DNA from: Lentisphaeria bacterium | Lineage (GTDB): Bacteria; Verrucomicrobiota; Lentisphaeria; Victivallales; UBA1829 | Length of the DNA: 64,000 bases | Reading direction: 5' to 3' | Assembly (NCBI GenBank): GCA_003526375.1 | Contig: DPDG01000062.1 | Span: forward strand, 20,639 to 84,638 | In this document: one piece after another, positions 50,996-59,143 of the stretch | How positions within the stretch are numbered: position 1 is the first letter of the stretch | Layout: every line of letters begins with the position of its first letter | Position numbers and translations under genes: made by a program | The notes under the pieces: generated by a model | Databases searched by the model: none | Seen by the model: the letters and a program-made list of their open reading frames with translations, nothing else | Told to the model about the DNA's origin: nothing

Positions 50996-51224
50996 TTTTC
51001 TTTTCCTGTATAAAATCGAACAGCTCCTTGACGGTGTCACATGCTCTGATCTCATCCGCCGTAATATCAAGATTGAATTCCATTTTGACCATGGCAATAA
51101 CCCCCAGAGTGCTTAAAGAATTCCAGTCTTCAAGCTCAGTAAACACGGTGTCAGCGCCGATTGCCCCATCTTCCATATCCTCAAATTCATCGGCAAATCT
51201 TTTGATGAAATCACCCAGACTCAT
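50988..51224 (-). CDS. acyl carrier protein, dedicated to the glycan cluster
   Basis: A 78-aa acidic helical protein with the phosphopantetheine site at Ser36 in EDWNSLSTLGVIAMV (the usual DSL is NSL). Length and charge fit ACPs. ATG 51224 follows AAGGAG. It overlaps the ketoreductase gene and is followed by the KAS III gene, giving a compact three-gene acyl-building set. The departure from DSL suggests a specialised carrier rather than the housekeeping AcpP. Confidence 0.9.
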   Translation of the reverse strand: MSLGDFIKRFADEFEDMEDGAIGADTVFTELEDWNSLSTLGVIAMVKMEFNLDITADEIRACDTVKELFDFIQEKKNA

Positions 51225-51295
51225 ATCAATATCTCCTTATCGTTTGTTGAACAGCTTCGATATGGCGCAAACGGAGTTCACGCCGGCATGAATTA

Positions 51296-52822
51296 TCATA
51301 TAGAAAAACGGCTTCTCAAATGAGCCATTATCAAGACTCTGGTTCTCCGGTCGATGCCGAAAACATAGACCGAGAATGCCACGCTCAAAACAGAAAAGAA
51401 AGCCACCGTGCCCAATCTCGCAATCCCCGCCCCCATATAAAAACGAATCAGGAGGGGAAGTATCACTGCAATACAGGCAACAGTAACTGTCGGAAACAAA
51501 AGCTGCCTGCAATAATAACCCGGGGAAATATTCTGTAATTTCCAAAGCAGAAATATTTTAACGAAAAATGCAGCAGCAAATCCGGCAGCAATCTGGACAA
51601 TGAATAACGTCTCCGGCGGAAATCCCCATTTGAATAATAGATAAGATACAGGCAGAACAAGCAGAAATGCACTTCCTGCCATCAACTGATTCTCCTTAAT
51701 CCGCCCGGCTGCGCGGAAAACAGAACCGAAGGAAAGATCAAAAGACTGTACAAGAGTATAAATTAAAATCAGGCGTGTAAACAGAGTCGCATAATCCGGA
51801 ACTTTTGAAAGCCATAATTTTAAAATAATCTCCATTTCCAGCAACAGGGGAAGCGTTAAAAGAAGCAGAAGATAAAAAGTGAAACGGGCACTCCCGAAAA
51901 CAAGATGATTCATATACGTAATATTGTCCGCTGCACATGACTTGATAATCTGCGGATCGACTGCCATTCGGAAATTATTGACAAACCCCGTGACAGCGGT
52001 ATTGACCTGAAAAGCGATAGCGGCGGCGGCATTGACCAACGCGCCGAAAAAAATGTTCAATAAAACATTCCCCCCCTGAATCATCGCCATCAAAGCCAGA
52101 CTTCCGAACAGATACCAGGAGGAAAAGGATATCATCTGAGGCAGAAAAGCCCTGTCGTAAACCAGCCGGAAGCGATAAGCGGGAAAATGCAGACGGCAGA
52201 ATACGAAATAAACGGTAAATATGCCGGCACTGACCAAAAACAGCAGGAATGCATACCCTTCCAATTTATCTATTGCCACAATCTGCAGCAAAAATACAAC
52301 CCCCAGTCTCAGCACCGCTTCCAATATGCCGAGATAAGAAAAGAAAACCATCCGTTCATGGGCGATGATCGCCGCATAATAAGGCACCTGAAGAACCTGC
52401 AGAATACAGGACAATGTGCAGAACTGATAGACAAAATTCATTGCCCCGATCCGGTCCGCCGGAATGTTCAGCCTGGTATTGACGAACCACAGACCAAACG
52501 TTTCGGCAATCAATAAGATCAGAATGGCAAAATAAACATGGATTGTGACGCTTGAGGCAAACGCTGTCGCGGCGTTCCCCTGCTGCTCCTTTCCCAATTC
52601 AAAAGCGATATAACGGTTCGTGGTACTGCTCAGAGCCCCGTTAAAGAAAGCCATCATGATGACAATGCCGCCAATCAGATTATAAATACCGAAATCCGCC
52701 TCGCCCAGGACCCGCAGGACAATCCGGGTCGTATATAGCGTAATCAGCATAAGCAGAAGCATGCGGATATACAGAAAAACAGTATTTTTAACGATTCGTC
52801 TGCTGTTGCCCGACTGTTTCAT
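51296..52822 (-). CDS. polysaccharide flippase, Wzx/MATE-like
   Basis: A 508-aa membrane protein with about 14 helices of the MOP superfamily, which moves lipid-linked oligosaccharide units across the inner membrane. The start SGNSRRIVKNTVFLYIRMLL and TTRIVLRVLGEADFGIYNLI, followed by IVIMMAFFNGALSSTTNRYI, are typical of Wzx proteins. ATG 52822 is chosen over an upstream in-frame ATG inside wecB. It pairs with the candidate polymerase at 43441, consistent with a Wzx/Wzy-type export route. Confidence 0.9.
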   Translation of the reverse strand: MKQSGNSRRIVKNTVFLYIRMLLLMLITLYTTRIVLRVLGEADFGIYNLIGGIVIMMAFFNGALSSTTNRYIAFELGKEQQGNAATAFASSVTIHVYFAILILLIAETFGLWFVNTRLNIPADRIGAMNFVYQFCTLSCILQVLQVPYYAAIIAHERMVFFSYLGILEAVLRLGVVFLLQIVAIDKLEGYAFLLFLVSAGIFTVYFVFCRLHFPAYRFRLVYDRAFLPQMISFSSWYLFGSLALMAMIQGGNVLLNIFFGALVNAAAAIAFQVNTAVTGFVNNFRMAVDPQIIKSCAADNITYMNHLVFGSARFTFYLLLLLTLPLLLEMEIILKLWLSKVPDYATLFTRLILIYTLVQSFDLSFGSVFRAAGRIKENQLMAGSAFLLVLPVSYLLFKWGFPPETLFIVQIAAGFAAAFFVKIFLLWKLQNISPGYYCRQLLFPTVTVACIAVILPLLIRFYMGAGIARLGTVAFFSVLSVAFSVYVFGIDRRTRVLIMAHLRSRFSI

Positions 52823-52836
52823 AGAGTTCCCAACAA

Positions 52837-53985
52837 TCACCCCTGCAATGCACTCAGTATCCGTTCGCATCCCATTCCGTCGCCGTAGGGATTGACGGCG
52901 CGGCTCATGGATTGGTAATAATCCGGGTCGTCCGCAAGACGGGAGACTTCATCAATGATCTTATCGTAATCCGTGCCGACAAGCTTCACTGTTCCCGCCT
53001 CCAGGGCTTCGGGACGCTCCGTCGTGTCGCGCATCACAAGGACAGGTTTGCCGAGTCCCGGCGCCTCCTCCTGGATGCCGCCGCTGTCCGTCAGTACAAG
53101 ATAACTCTTTTCCATCAGATACACAAACGGAAGATAATCAAGAGGTTCGATGAAAAACATGTTGCCCGGAGGAGTCTCCCCGAACACTTCCCCGATAGGA
53201 CGCCGGACGTTCGGGTTCAGATGCATCGGATATACAAAATCCATTTCAGGGTATTTCTCATTCAACGCCTTGATCGCGGAACACATCGAAAGAAAGCCGT
53301 CACCGAAGTTCTCGCGGCGATGCCCGGTGATCAGGACCAGGCGCTTCCCGTTCGCCAGGCGCTTTGTGTCGTATCCGGCAGACAGAAGCGCCTGATCCAG
53401 CTCCGCGCACATCGCATCGCTGGACGAGATTTTGGCAACCACCTGATGCAGAGCGTCAATCACAGTATTTCCCGTGACGAAAATCCTGTCATCGGCAATG
53501 CCCTCCGCCAGCAGATTTTTCCGGCTCAGCTCCGTCGGGGCGAAATGATAACCGGCAATCCGACCGGTGATCTGGCGGTTCATCTCCTCCGGCCACGGAC
53601 TGTAAATATTATGAGTCCTCAGCCCCGCTTCGACATGCCCGACGGGAATCTGACGGTAAAATGCGGCAAGCGCCGCCGCGGTCGAGGTGGTGGTGTCCCC
53701 GTGAACAAGAACGATATCAGGATTCGATTCCTGCAGGACGTCGCGCATCCCCAGCAGGACACGGCTCGTCACGTCATAAAGATCCTGCCCCTGCTTCATG
53801 ATGTTCAGGTCATAATCCGGCGCAATCTCAAAGAGATGCAGCACCTGATCCAGCATCTGGCGGTGCTGACCGGTTACGCACACAACTGTCTGAAATGCAT
53901 CGGGATGTTTCCGGAATTCTTTGACCAGAGGCGCCATCTTGATCGCCTCAGGACGCGTGCCGAATACAAGCATTACTTTTTTCAT
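52837..53985 (-). CDS. wecB: UDP-N-acetylglucosamine 2-epimerase (non-hydrolysing)
   Basis: A 382-aa cytoplasmic enzyme converting UDP-GlcNAc to UDP-ManNAc. Hallmarks are LVFGTRPEAIKMAPLV, CVTGQHRQMLDQVL, VLVHGDTTTSTAAALAAFY, VGHVEAGLRTHN, ITGHRRENFG and LTDSGGIQEEAPGLGKPVLV. Length is standard. It is the first biosynthetic gene after the NusG-like regulator. No dehydrogenase for ManNAcA is seen in the window, so the product may be used as ManNAc or processed elsewhere. Confidence 0.95.
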   Translation of the reverse strand: MKKVMLVFGTRPEAIKMAPLVKEFRKHPDAFQTVVCVTGQHRQMLDQVLHLFEIAPDYDLNIMKQGQDLYDVTSRVLLGMRDVLQESNPDIVLVHGDTTTSTAAALAAFYRQIPVGHVEAGLRTHNIYSPWPEEMNRQITGRIAGYHFAPTELSRKNLLAEGIADDRIFVTGNTVIDALHQVVAKISSSDAMCAELDQALLSAGYDTKRLANGKRLVLITGHRRENFGDGFLSMCSAIKALNEKYPEMDFVYPMHLNPNVRRPIGEVFGETPPGNMFFIEPLDYLPFVYLMEKSYLVLTDSGGIQEEAPGLGKPVLVMRDTTERPEALEAGTVKLVGTDYDKIIDEVSRLADDPDYYQSMSRAVNPYGDGMGCERILSALQG

Positions 53986-54136
53986 AGATAATATACTTTG
54001 ATTTTGAAGATAAATTGCCGAAATATCAACTGCGATAATTCAAAAAAAGCTTCTGATCAGAAAAGTTGAAGACGGAAAATATGAGAGAAAAAATTCTGCG
54101 GCGACAGCCGTCCCTGCTCAGACAAACGGAAAAATT

Positions 54137-54700
54137 TTATGCCAGTTCAAGGTCCAGAGCATCCAGTTCTGCGCTGATGGAATGTCCGAGCATATCCAGA
54201 TTCACGGTCACTTTCATTGCGTTGTTACGACGCTTGACAACGGCATAAATCCCCTGAAAAGGCCCGTTGATGATCTGAACCGGACATCCGGGCACAAGCT
54301 CCGGCTTTACCTCGATCGCCCGGGTGGCGGAAAGCAGTTCAAACTGACGGATCACATTCAATTCGCAGATCAGTTCCTTTTCGGAAGACTCATCCATGAA
54401 AATGGTATTCAGGACATGATGGGAGAGCTTGAGATGTTTGCGCTCCTCCGTATTCACACAGCAGAAAACATAGCCGCGGAACATCGGATGCTGAACGATT
54501 TTCCTGCATCCCCGTGACAGTCCCATTTTCCGGATCAGCGGCAGATAACTGCGGATACCGGAATTCTGCGTGAAATCAAACAGCCTGTGCTCCTGATTCG
54601 GTTTCGTATAAACCGGAGTCCAAAGCCGCCCTTCCATCTTGGCTATGGCAGACTGAGACGGTTCATTCCTGTCCCGGCAAGGTTCTCCAAATGACTCCAT
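54137..54700 (-). CDS. NusG-family transcription antiterminator (RfaH/UpxY-like)
   Basis: A 187-aa protein with an NGN domain at about residues 26-125 (LWTPVYTKPNQEHRLFDFTQ, IVQHPMFRGYVFCCV) and a KOW-type segment at about 135-160 (VPGCPVQIINGPFQGIYAVV). Paralogues of this kind sit at the head of long capsule or exopolysaccharide operons and allow transcription through them. Here it precedes wecB by 151 bases on the same strand. RBS AGGA is 7 bases before the ATG. A general NusG is less likely because there is no secE, rplK or rplA neighbour. Confidence 0.88.
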   Translation of the reverse strand: MESFGEPCRDRNEPSQSAIAKMEGRLWTPVYTKPNQEHRLFDFTQNSGIRSYLPLIRKMGLSRGCRKIVQHPMFRGYVFCCVNTEERKHLKLSHHVLNTIFMDESSEKELICELNVIRQFELLSATRAIEVKPELVPGCPVQIINGPFQGIYAVVKRRNNAMKVTVNLDMLGHSISAELDALDLELA

Positions 54701-54892
54701 TGCTGCATCCTGAAAAAATAAAACTCAACTGAAATAAGGAAACACTTGCGCCGGACGTCTTTCAAAATACGCCCCGCTCCAGAAGTATTCCATATCTGTT
54801 GAGCTCATCATATCAATCCATACGCAGGTTCAAATCTGCGCACGGTCTTCCGTTTTCCGCCATAAAAATCAAACAAATACAAGGAGGTATTC

Positions 54893-55015
54893 ATGTATGA
54901 AACAAAGCAAAATATAATACTCTCCAATGCCGTAGCTCTGTATCTGCTGTTCTCTCCTTTACGGCGGAACATCAGTACAGAATCTCAAGATATCATCCTA
55001 CTGCGGGGAATATAA
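54893..55015 (+). CDS. small hypothetical protein (40 aa)
   Basis: A 40-codon frame preceded by a near-perfect Shine-Dalgarno (AAGGAGGT, 54881-54888, four bases before ATG). The product begins MYETKQNIILSNAVALYLLF and ends in a polar tail; the first half is moderately hydrophobic. I do not recognise it. The 192-base stretch from 54701 to 54892, divergent to the NusG-like gene, holds nothing else I can name. Without the ribosome-binding site it would be ignored. Confidence 0.4.
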   Translation: MYETKQNIILSNAVALYLLFSPLRRNISTESQDIILLRGI

Positions 55016-55251
55016 CATGGAAAAATAAAATTACAAGCTGTACAGGGATTTTTTCTCCCAAACCTGCATCAGTTTTTTTGAGTCGGAAATCCGGGCTCCG
55101 GTTCAGAAAAAAGGGAACAGCCGGATTTCATTGGCAAACCGGAAAAACATCGGCGATACAAACCCTGAACAAAATGCTCTGCCGATACGATCCCGCCGTC
55201 CCGGCATCGAATGCACTTGATTTTTCGGAAAAAGAATCTATCTTCTCCTGT

Positions 55252-56358
55252 ATGGAAAAATTACGCAAGATCATACACGTCGATATGGACGCATTCTATG
55301 CGTCCGTGGAAATACGGGACAATCCCTCCTTACGCGGAAAGCCGGTGGTTGTAGGCGGAATGCCGAACAGCCGCGGGGTGGTCTGTACCTGCTCCTATGC
55401 GGCGCGGAAATTCGGGGTTCATTCGGCAATGCCGGCAAGCAGGGCGCACCAGCTCTGCCCGCAGGCGGTTTTCCTGCATCCGCGTTTCGAAGTCTACCGG
55501 GAGATTTCCCGGCAGATACGGAAAATATTTTTCGACTATACGGACCTTGTCGAGCCGCTCTCGCTGGATGAGGCGTATCTGGATGTCACATGCAACAAAC
55601 GCGGCATTCCCTATGCCACGCGGACGGCGCGCGAAATCAAGGCGCGCATTTTCAAAGAGACGGGCGGGCTTACGGCTTCGGCAGGGGTTTCGTTCAACAA
55701 ATTTTTCGCGAAAGTCGCTTCCGACCTCCAGAAACCCGACGGTCTCACCGTGATTCCTCCGGACAAGGCGGAGGAACTGCTGGAAACTCTGCCGATCGGA
55801 AAATTTTACGGAGTCGGCAAAGTCACGGAAAAACATTTCCTGAAAATCGGAATAAAAACAGGCGGCGATCTCAAGAAGCTTTCCAGACTTGAACTGATGC
55901 GGATGTTCGGCAAGACCGGCGAGTTTTATTATGAAATCGCGCGCGGAATCGACACGCGGGAGGTCGAGCCAAACCGGGAACGGAAATCACTGGGAACCGA
56001 AATCACATTCCAGAGCGATGTCACCGACCTGACTGAAATGATTCCGGTCATTCAGCAGCAGTCGCAGGAGGTTTCGGACGACCTGAAGAAAAAAGCGCTT
56101 GCGGGCAGGACGATCACCCTCAAGGTCAAATTTTTCGATTTCAAAACCATCACACGCAGCCGCACGCTGGACTCTTATACGGACAATGCGGATGTCATCG
56201 CATCCGTCGCACGTGAACTGCTCCTCGCCAGCGATGCGGGGAAAATCGCCGTAAGACTGCTGGGCGTCACGGTATCCAATTTCCCGGAGCTGGAGAAAAT
56301 CGAAAGCCCGACCGGAGTCTGGCTCCAGCCGGAATTCGATTTCGGCGAAGAACTGTGA
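55252..56358 (+). CDS. dinB: DNA polymerase IV (Y-family)
   Basis: A 368-aa translesion polymerase. The palm motifs IIHVDMDAFYASVE near the N-terminus and SLDEAYLDVT near residue 105 carry the catalytic acids. The helix-hairpin-helix segment LPIGKFYGVGKVTEKHFLKIG and the C-terminal little finger (VSDDLKKKALAGRTITLKVKF) are intact. The frame is open upstream to 55078, but the family starts a few residues before IIHVDMD, so ATG 55252 is chosen; its ribosome-binding site is poor. No LexA-type box was recognised upstream. It converges with the next gene six bases after its stop. Confidence 0.94.
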   Translation: MEKLRKIIHVDMDAFYASVEIRDNPSLRGKPVVVGGMPNSRGVVCTCSYAARKFGVHSAMPASRAHQLCPQAVFLHPRFEVYREISRQIRKIFFDYTDLVEPLSLDEAYLDVTCNKRGIPYATRTAREIKARIFKETGGLTASAGVSFNKFFAKVASDLQKPDGLTVIPPDKAEELLETLPIGKFYGVGKVTEKHFLKIGIKTGGDLKKLSRLELMRMFGKTGEFYYEIARGIDTREVEPNRERKSLGTEITFQSDVTDLTEMIPVIQQQSQEVSDDLKKKALAGRTITLKVKFFDFKTITRSRTLDSYTDNADVIASVARELLLASDAGKIAVRLLGVTVSNFPELEKIESPTGVWLQPEFDFGEEL

Positions 56359-56364
56359 CGGACT

Positions 56365-57144
56365 TCACTGCGGAATGTCGTTGATATTCCAGCGGATCTG
56401 ATCCAGAACCGCTTTCATCGCCCGGATTGTCGGCTGTGCAAATCCGTAACGAGGGTCGTAGCGATGAACCGCAAACAGAATCGCCGTTCCGAGAAGCGGG
56501 CAGAGAAAACGGTGCGGACGGCTGAACTTGCCGTTGCAGAGGTGGATAAACGGAACTTTCAGTTCATGCCGCAGCAGCATCGTCGTGCGGACAGCCTCCG
56601 CCAACTCCGCCTCCGTATTGACGCAGGTCACGATCTTCACGACATCCGCGCCGCGCTTCTCCACTTCCAGCAGGTGCTCCACAACCTCCTCCGCAGTCCG
56701 GGCACATGCCATGTGGGAAGAAATCACGACATCACTGCCTTTCTCATGAATCCTGCCGATCAGCCGTTTCTGTTTTTCCACCGCCACCGGATTGCACGTG
56801 ATTTCCATGGGCGACGGGTCATACAGATCCCCCATCACATCAATCATGGAAGCGCCGGCATCGGCGGCGGCAAGCAGCAGTTCCTGCCGTTCCTCATCGC
56901 CGGAATCCTTCCACATGTCGTTGCGGTAGAAGCAGAACATGAACGGCAGGCTGACGGAATCAATGACACCTTTCAATGAATCGCAATTCCGGAATTCCGG
57001 TTTCAAATCCTTGAGTTCCACCGTGATGCCCTGCGCGCCGTCCGCCTCCGCTCCTCTCGCTTCCGCGATCAGCTCGCCGGGAGTCTGCCCCGCCATGATG
57101 CCGCTGATCACCGGATACGGTTTGTGCAGAAAAGAAAGTCTCAT
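56365..57144 (-). CDS. type I 3-dehydroquinate dehydratase-like aldolase-fold protein
   Basis: A 259-aa protein of the class I AroD family, which uses a Schiff-base lysine. Segments are ISGIMAGQTPGELIAEARGA, DGAQGITVELKDL, VISSHMACARTAEE (conserved His) and ADVVKIVTCVNTEAEL (the Schiff-base Lys). It is the last gene of an eight-gene run dominated by dehydrogenases rather than aromatic biosynthesis genes, so a catabolic dehydratase or aldolase role on a quinate-like or sugar-acid substrate is possible. RBS AAAGGAGG precedes the ATG. Confidence 0.8.
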   Translation of the reverse strand: MRLSFLHKPYPVISGIMAGQTPGELIAEARGAEADGAQGITVELKDLKPEFRNCDSLKGVIDSVSLPFMFCFYRNDMWKDSGDEERQELLLAAADAGASMIDVMGDLYDPSPMEITCNPVAVEKQKRLIGRIHEKGSDVVISSHMACARTAEEVVEHLLEVEKRGADVVKIVTCVNTEAELAEAVRTTMLLRHELKVPFIHLCNGKFSRPHRFLCPLLGTAILFAVHRYDPRYGFAQPTIRAMKAVLDQIRWNINDIPQ

Positions 57145-57158
57145 CGCCGCCTCCTTTG

Positions 57159-58115
57159 TCAGAATGTCAGTACGACCTTGCCGATATTTTCCGCACGCCG
57201 GAGCACACCGTGCGCCTGTTCGACCTCCCGGATCGGAAACACAGCATGAATATTCGTGATGAGTTTACGCGCGGTGAACAGCGGCCACAACTCCTTCTGC
57301 AAAGCCCGGAGAATCCGGCTCTTTTCCTCGGAGGTGCGGCTGCGCAGCGTACTTCCGATCAGGAGGATCCGCTTGCGCCAGACCGTTTCCAGATTAATCA
57401 CGGTCTCCGCCCCGCCCATCGTCGCAATCATGATCCAGCGTCCGCCGAACACCATGTGGCGGAAGCACTCTCCCATCTGTTTTCCGCCGATGCAGTCCAG
57501 GGCGACCGTCGGCGGATGCGCCTCTATGACCGGACGCACGTCCTCCGTGCGGTAATCCAGCACATAATCGGCGCCGAGCTTCCGGACGAACTCCGCTTTC
57601 GCCGGAGAATCAATCGTCGTGATCACCTCCGCACCCATCTGTTTGGCGAACTGAATCGCGGCAAGCCCCACGCCGCTCGCGCCCGCCTGCATGTAGAAGA
57701 CATCTCCCGGTTTCATACCCCCCGCCTCCTGCTGCAGATTCAGATAAACCGTGCTCCAGACCTCCGGCAGGGATGCGGCTTCGACCATCGACAGCCCCTC
57801 CGGGACCGGAATCACCATTCCGGCAGGAGCCGTCACCAGTTCCGAATAGCCGCCTCCGCCGAGGAGCGCGCAGACTTTATCCCCCGTCCTGACTGCGGCA
57901 TCCGCCGGAGCCTCAAGCACCTCGCCGGAAACCTCCAGCCCGCACCACTGCGGCCACTCCGGCGGCGAGGCATAACAGCCGTCCTTCTGCATCAGATCCG
58001 CGCGATTGACCGCCGCGGCATGGACTTTAATGAGCACTTCGCTCTCTCTGCGCACAGGATCGGGAACCTCAGTCCAGAGAAAATTTCTGTTTCCGTCAAG
58101 AATCATTGCATACAT
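57159..58115 (-). CDS. quinone oxidoreductase-like medium-chain dehydrogenase
   Basis: A 318-aa NAD(P)H-dependent MDR enzyme of the QOR type, without structural-zinc cysteines. Features are KVHAAAVNRADLMQKDGCYA, the nucleotide motif FYMQAGASGVGLAAIQFAKQ, LGADYVLDYRTED and the C-terminal KLITNIHAVFPI. ATG 58115 (MYAMILDG) with GGAGG upstream is preferred over an in-frame upstream ATG. It lies four bases after the stop of a Gfo/Idh/MocA gene. The substrate is unknown. Confidence 0.87.
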   Translation of the reverse strand: MYAMILDGNRNFLWTEVPDPVRRESEVLIKVHAAAVNRADLMQKDGCYASPPEWPQWCGLEVSGEVLEAPADAAVRTGDKVCALLGGGGYSELVTAPAGMVIPVPEGLSMVEAASLPEVWSTVYLNLQQEAGGMKPGDVFYMQAGASGVGLAAIQFAKQMGAEVITTIDSPAKAEFVRKLGADYVLDYRTEDVRPVIEAHPPTVALDCIGGKQMGECFRHMVFGGRWIMIATMGGAETVINLETVWRKRILLIGSTLRSRTSEEKSRILRALQKELWPLFTARKLITNIHAVFPIREVEQAHGVLRRAENIGKVVLTF

Positions 58116-58119
58116 CGCA

Positions 58120-59133
58120 TTACCTCCATTGGGTATATCCGGAAGCCGCCAGAAGGACTTTTTCAACCAGATAGTCGTGTTCATAAGTATAAGGATTCTG
58201 AATCTCGCCGCGGATCATCCCCGCCAGCTCCGCCAGCTGTTCCACATAACGGTCCCTGCGGATACCGAAATCCAGCACATGGTTTCCGGCGGCATACGGC
58301 CCCCTGTCTTCCGTAAGCGACATTTTCAGCAGCAGCGCCTCATCGTCGAACCGTTCCAGCGGACAAAGTTCGACCCAGCCTTTCGTCCCGGAGATTTTCA
58401 GCCTGCGCCGCGGCAGGACACCTCTGCTGCAACACCGCAGAATCACGGTCGCATAAGGATATTCCAGAACCGTCATGCAGTTGTTTTTGATCGCCGGGGA
58501 AACATCGGGAGTCGATTTCAGGAACGGCATGATATGTTCCGGCGCACCCATCATGGCGACAACGAAATCGATCAGATGGCACCCGAGGTTGAACATGATA
58601 CCGCCCCTGAAGCGCCCGAGATACTCCTGATAAGGCTCCCCGCCGTAACTGTGGTTCATGTCCGCCTCGACCTCGAAAATATCCCCGAGCCAGTTCTCCT
58701 TCACGATTTTCAGGCAGAACTGAAACGCCGGGTTGCCGCGGAACATATACCCCATCTGGAGCGGCAGGTTCTTCGCCCGGCATCCGTCGAGCAGTTTTCC
58801 GAACAGCGTCAGATCCTCGCCGGCGGGTTTGTCCAGATGCATCGGCAGATTGTGCTCCATGCAGCGGATCGCAGTCGGAACCAGCTCCGTATTCGGGACT
58901 TCCACAACAACGCCCTGCAGTCCGGGGTATCGGAACACCTCCTCCTCGGTCATTCTTCTCAACCCCTCGAAATGCTCCATTCCGTTCGGAAATTTCGGCG
59001 CCGCCGTCGCGCTGTCATCGACCACTCCGACGATTTCATAGACGTCGGACATCTGCCGCAGGGTGATGATCTTTCCCGCCGCATGTTCATGCGAAACACC
59101 GATCTGTGCAATTTTGATCCTCTCCATTTCCAT
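58120..59133 (-). CDS. Gfo/Idh/MocA-family oxidoreductase
   Basis: A 337-aa NAD(P)-dependent dehydrogenase. The Rossmann start is RIKIAQIGVSHEHAAGKIIT, and the family's catalytic lysine motif appears as MHLDKPAGEDL (D-K-P). The C-terminal half has MFNLGCHLIDFVVAMMGAPE, which carries the conserved His. Such enzymes oxidise sugars, inositols or related polyols. ATG 59133 and ATG 59127 both follow GGGAG and either is possible. It lies 10 bases downstream of a zinc-type dehydrogenase gene. Confidence 0.9.
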   Translation of the reverse strand: MEMERIKIAQIGVSHEHAAGKIITLRQMSDVYEIVGVVDDSATAAPKFPNGMEHFEGLRRMTEEEVFRYPGLQGVVVEVPNTELVPTAIRCMEHNLPMHLDKPAGEDLTLFGKLLDGCRAKNLPLQMGYMFRGNPAFQFCLKIVKENWLGDIFEVEADMNHSYGGEPYQEYLGRFRGGIMFNLGCHLIDFVVAMMGAPEHIMPFLKSTPDVSPAIKNNCMTVLEYPYATVILRCCSRGVLPRRRLKISGTKGWVELCPLERFDDEALLLKMSLTEDRGPYAAGNHVLDFGIRRDRYVEQLAELAGMIRGEIQNPYTYEHDYLVEKVLLAASGYTQWR

Positions 59134-59143
59134 CTTCTCCCTG

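Noticed and set aside
53986..54136. An ops-like or JUMPstart element in front of wecB
   Set aside because: No GGCGGTAG-like or hairpin-presented consensus could be recognised on the minus strand.
54701..54892. tRNA-like or other RNA gene in the gap upstream of the NusG-like gene
   Set aside because: The stretch containing GGTTCAAATC looks like a T-loop at first sight, but no cloverleaf arms, anticodon loop or acceptor pairing could be drawn around it.
55016..55251. In-frame upstream extension of dinB to a TTG codon at 55078
   Set aside because: The extra 58 residues have no counterpart in the family, whose members start a few residues before the HVDMD motif.
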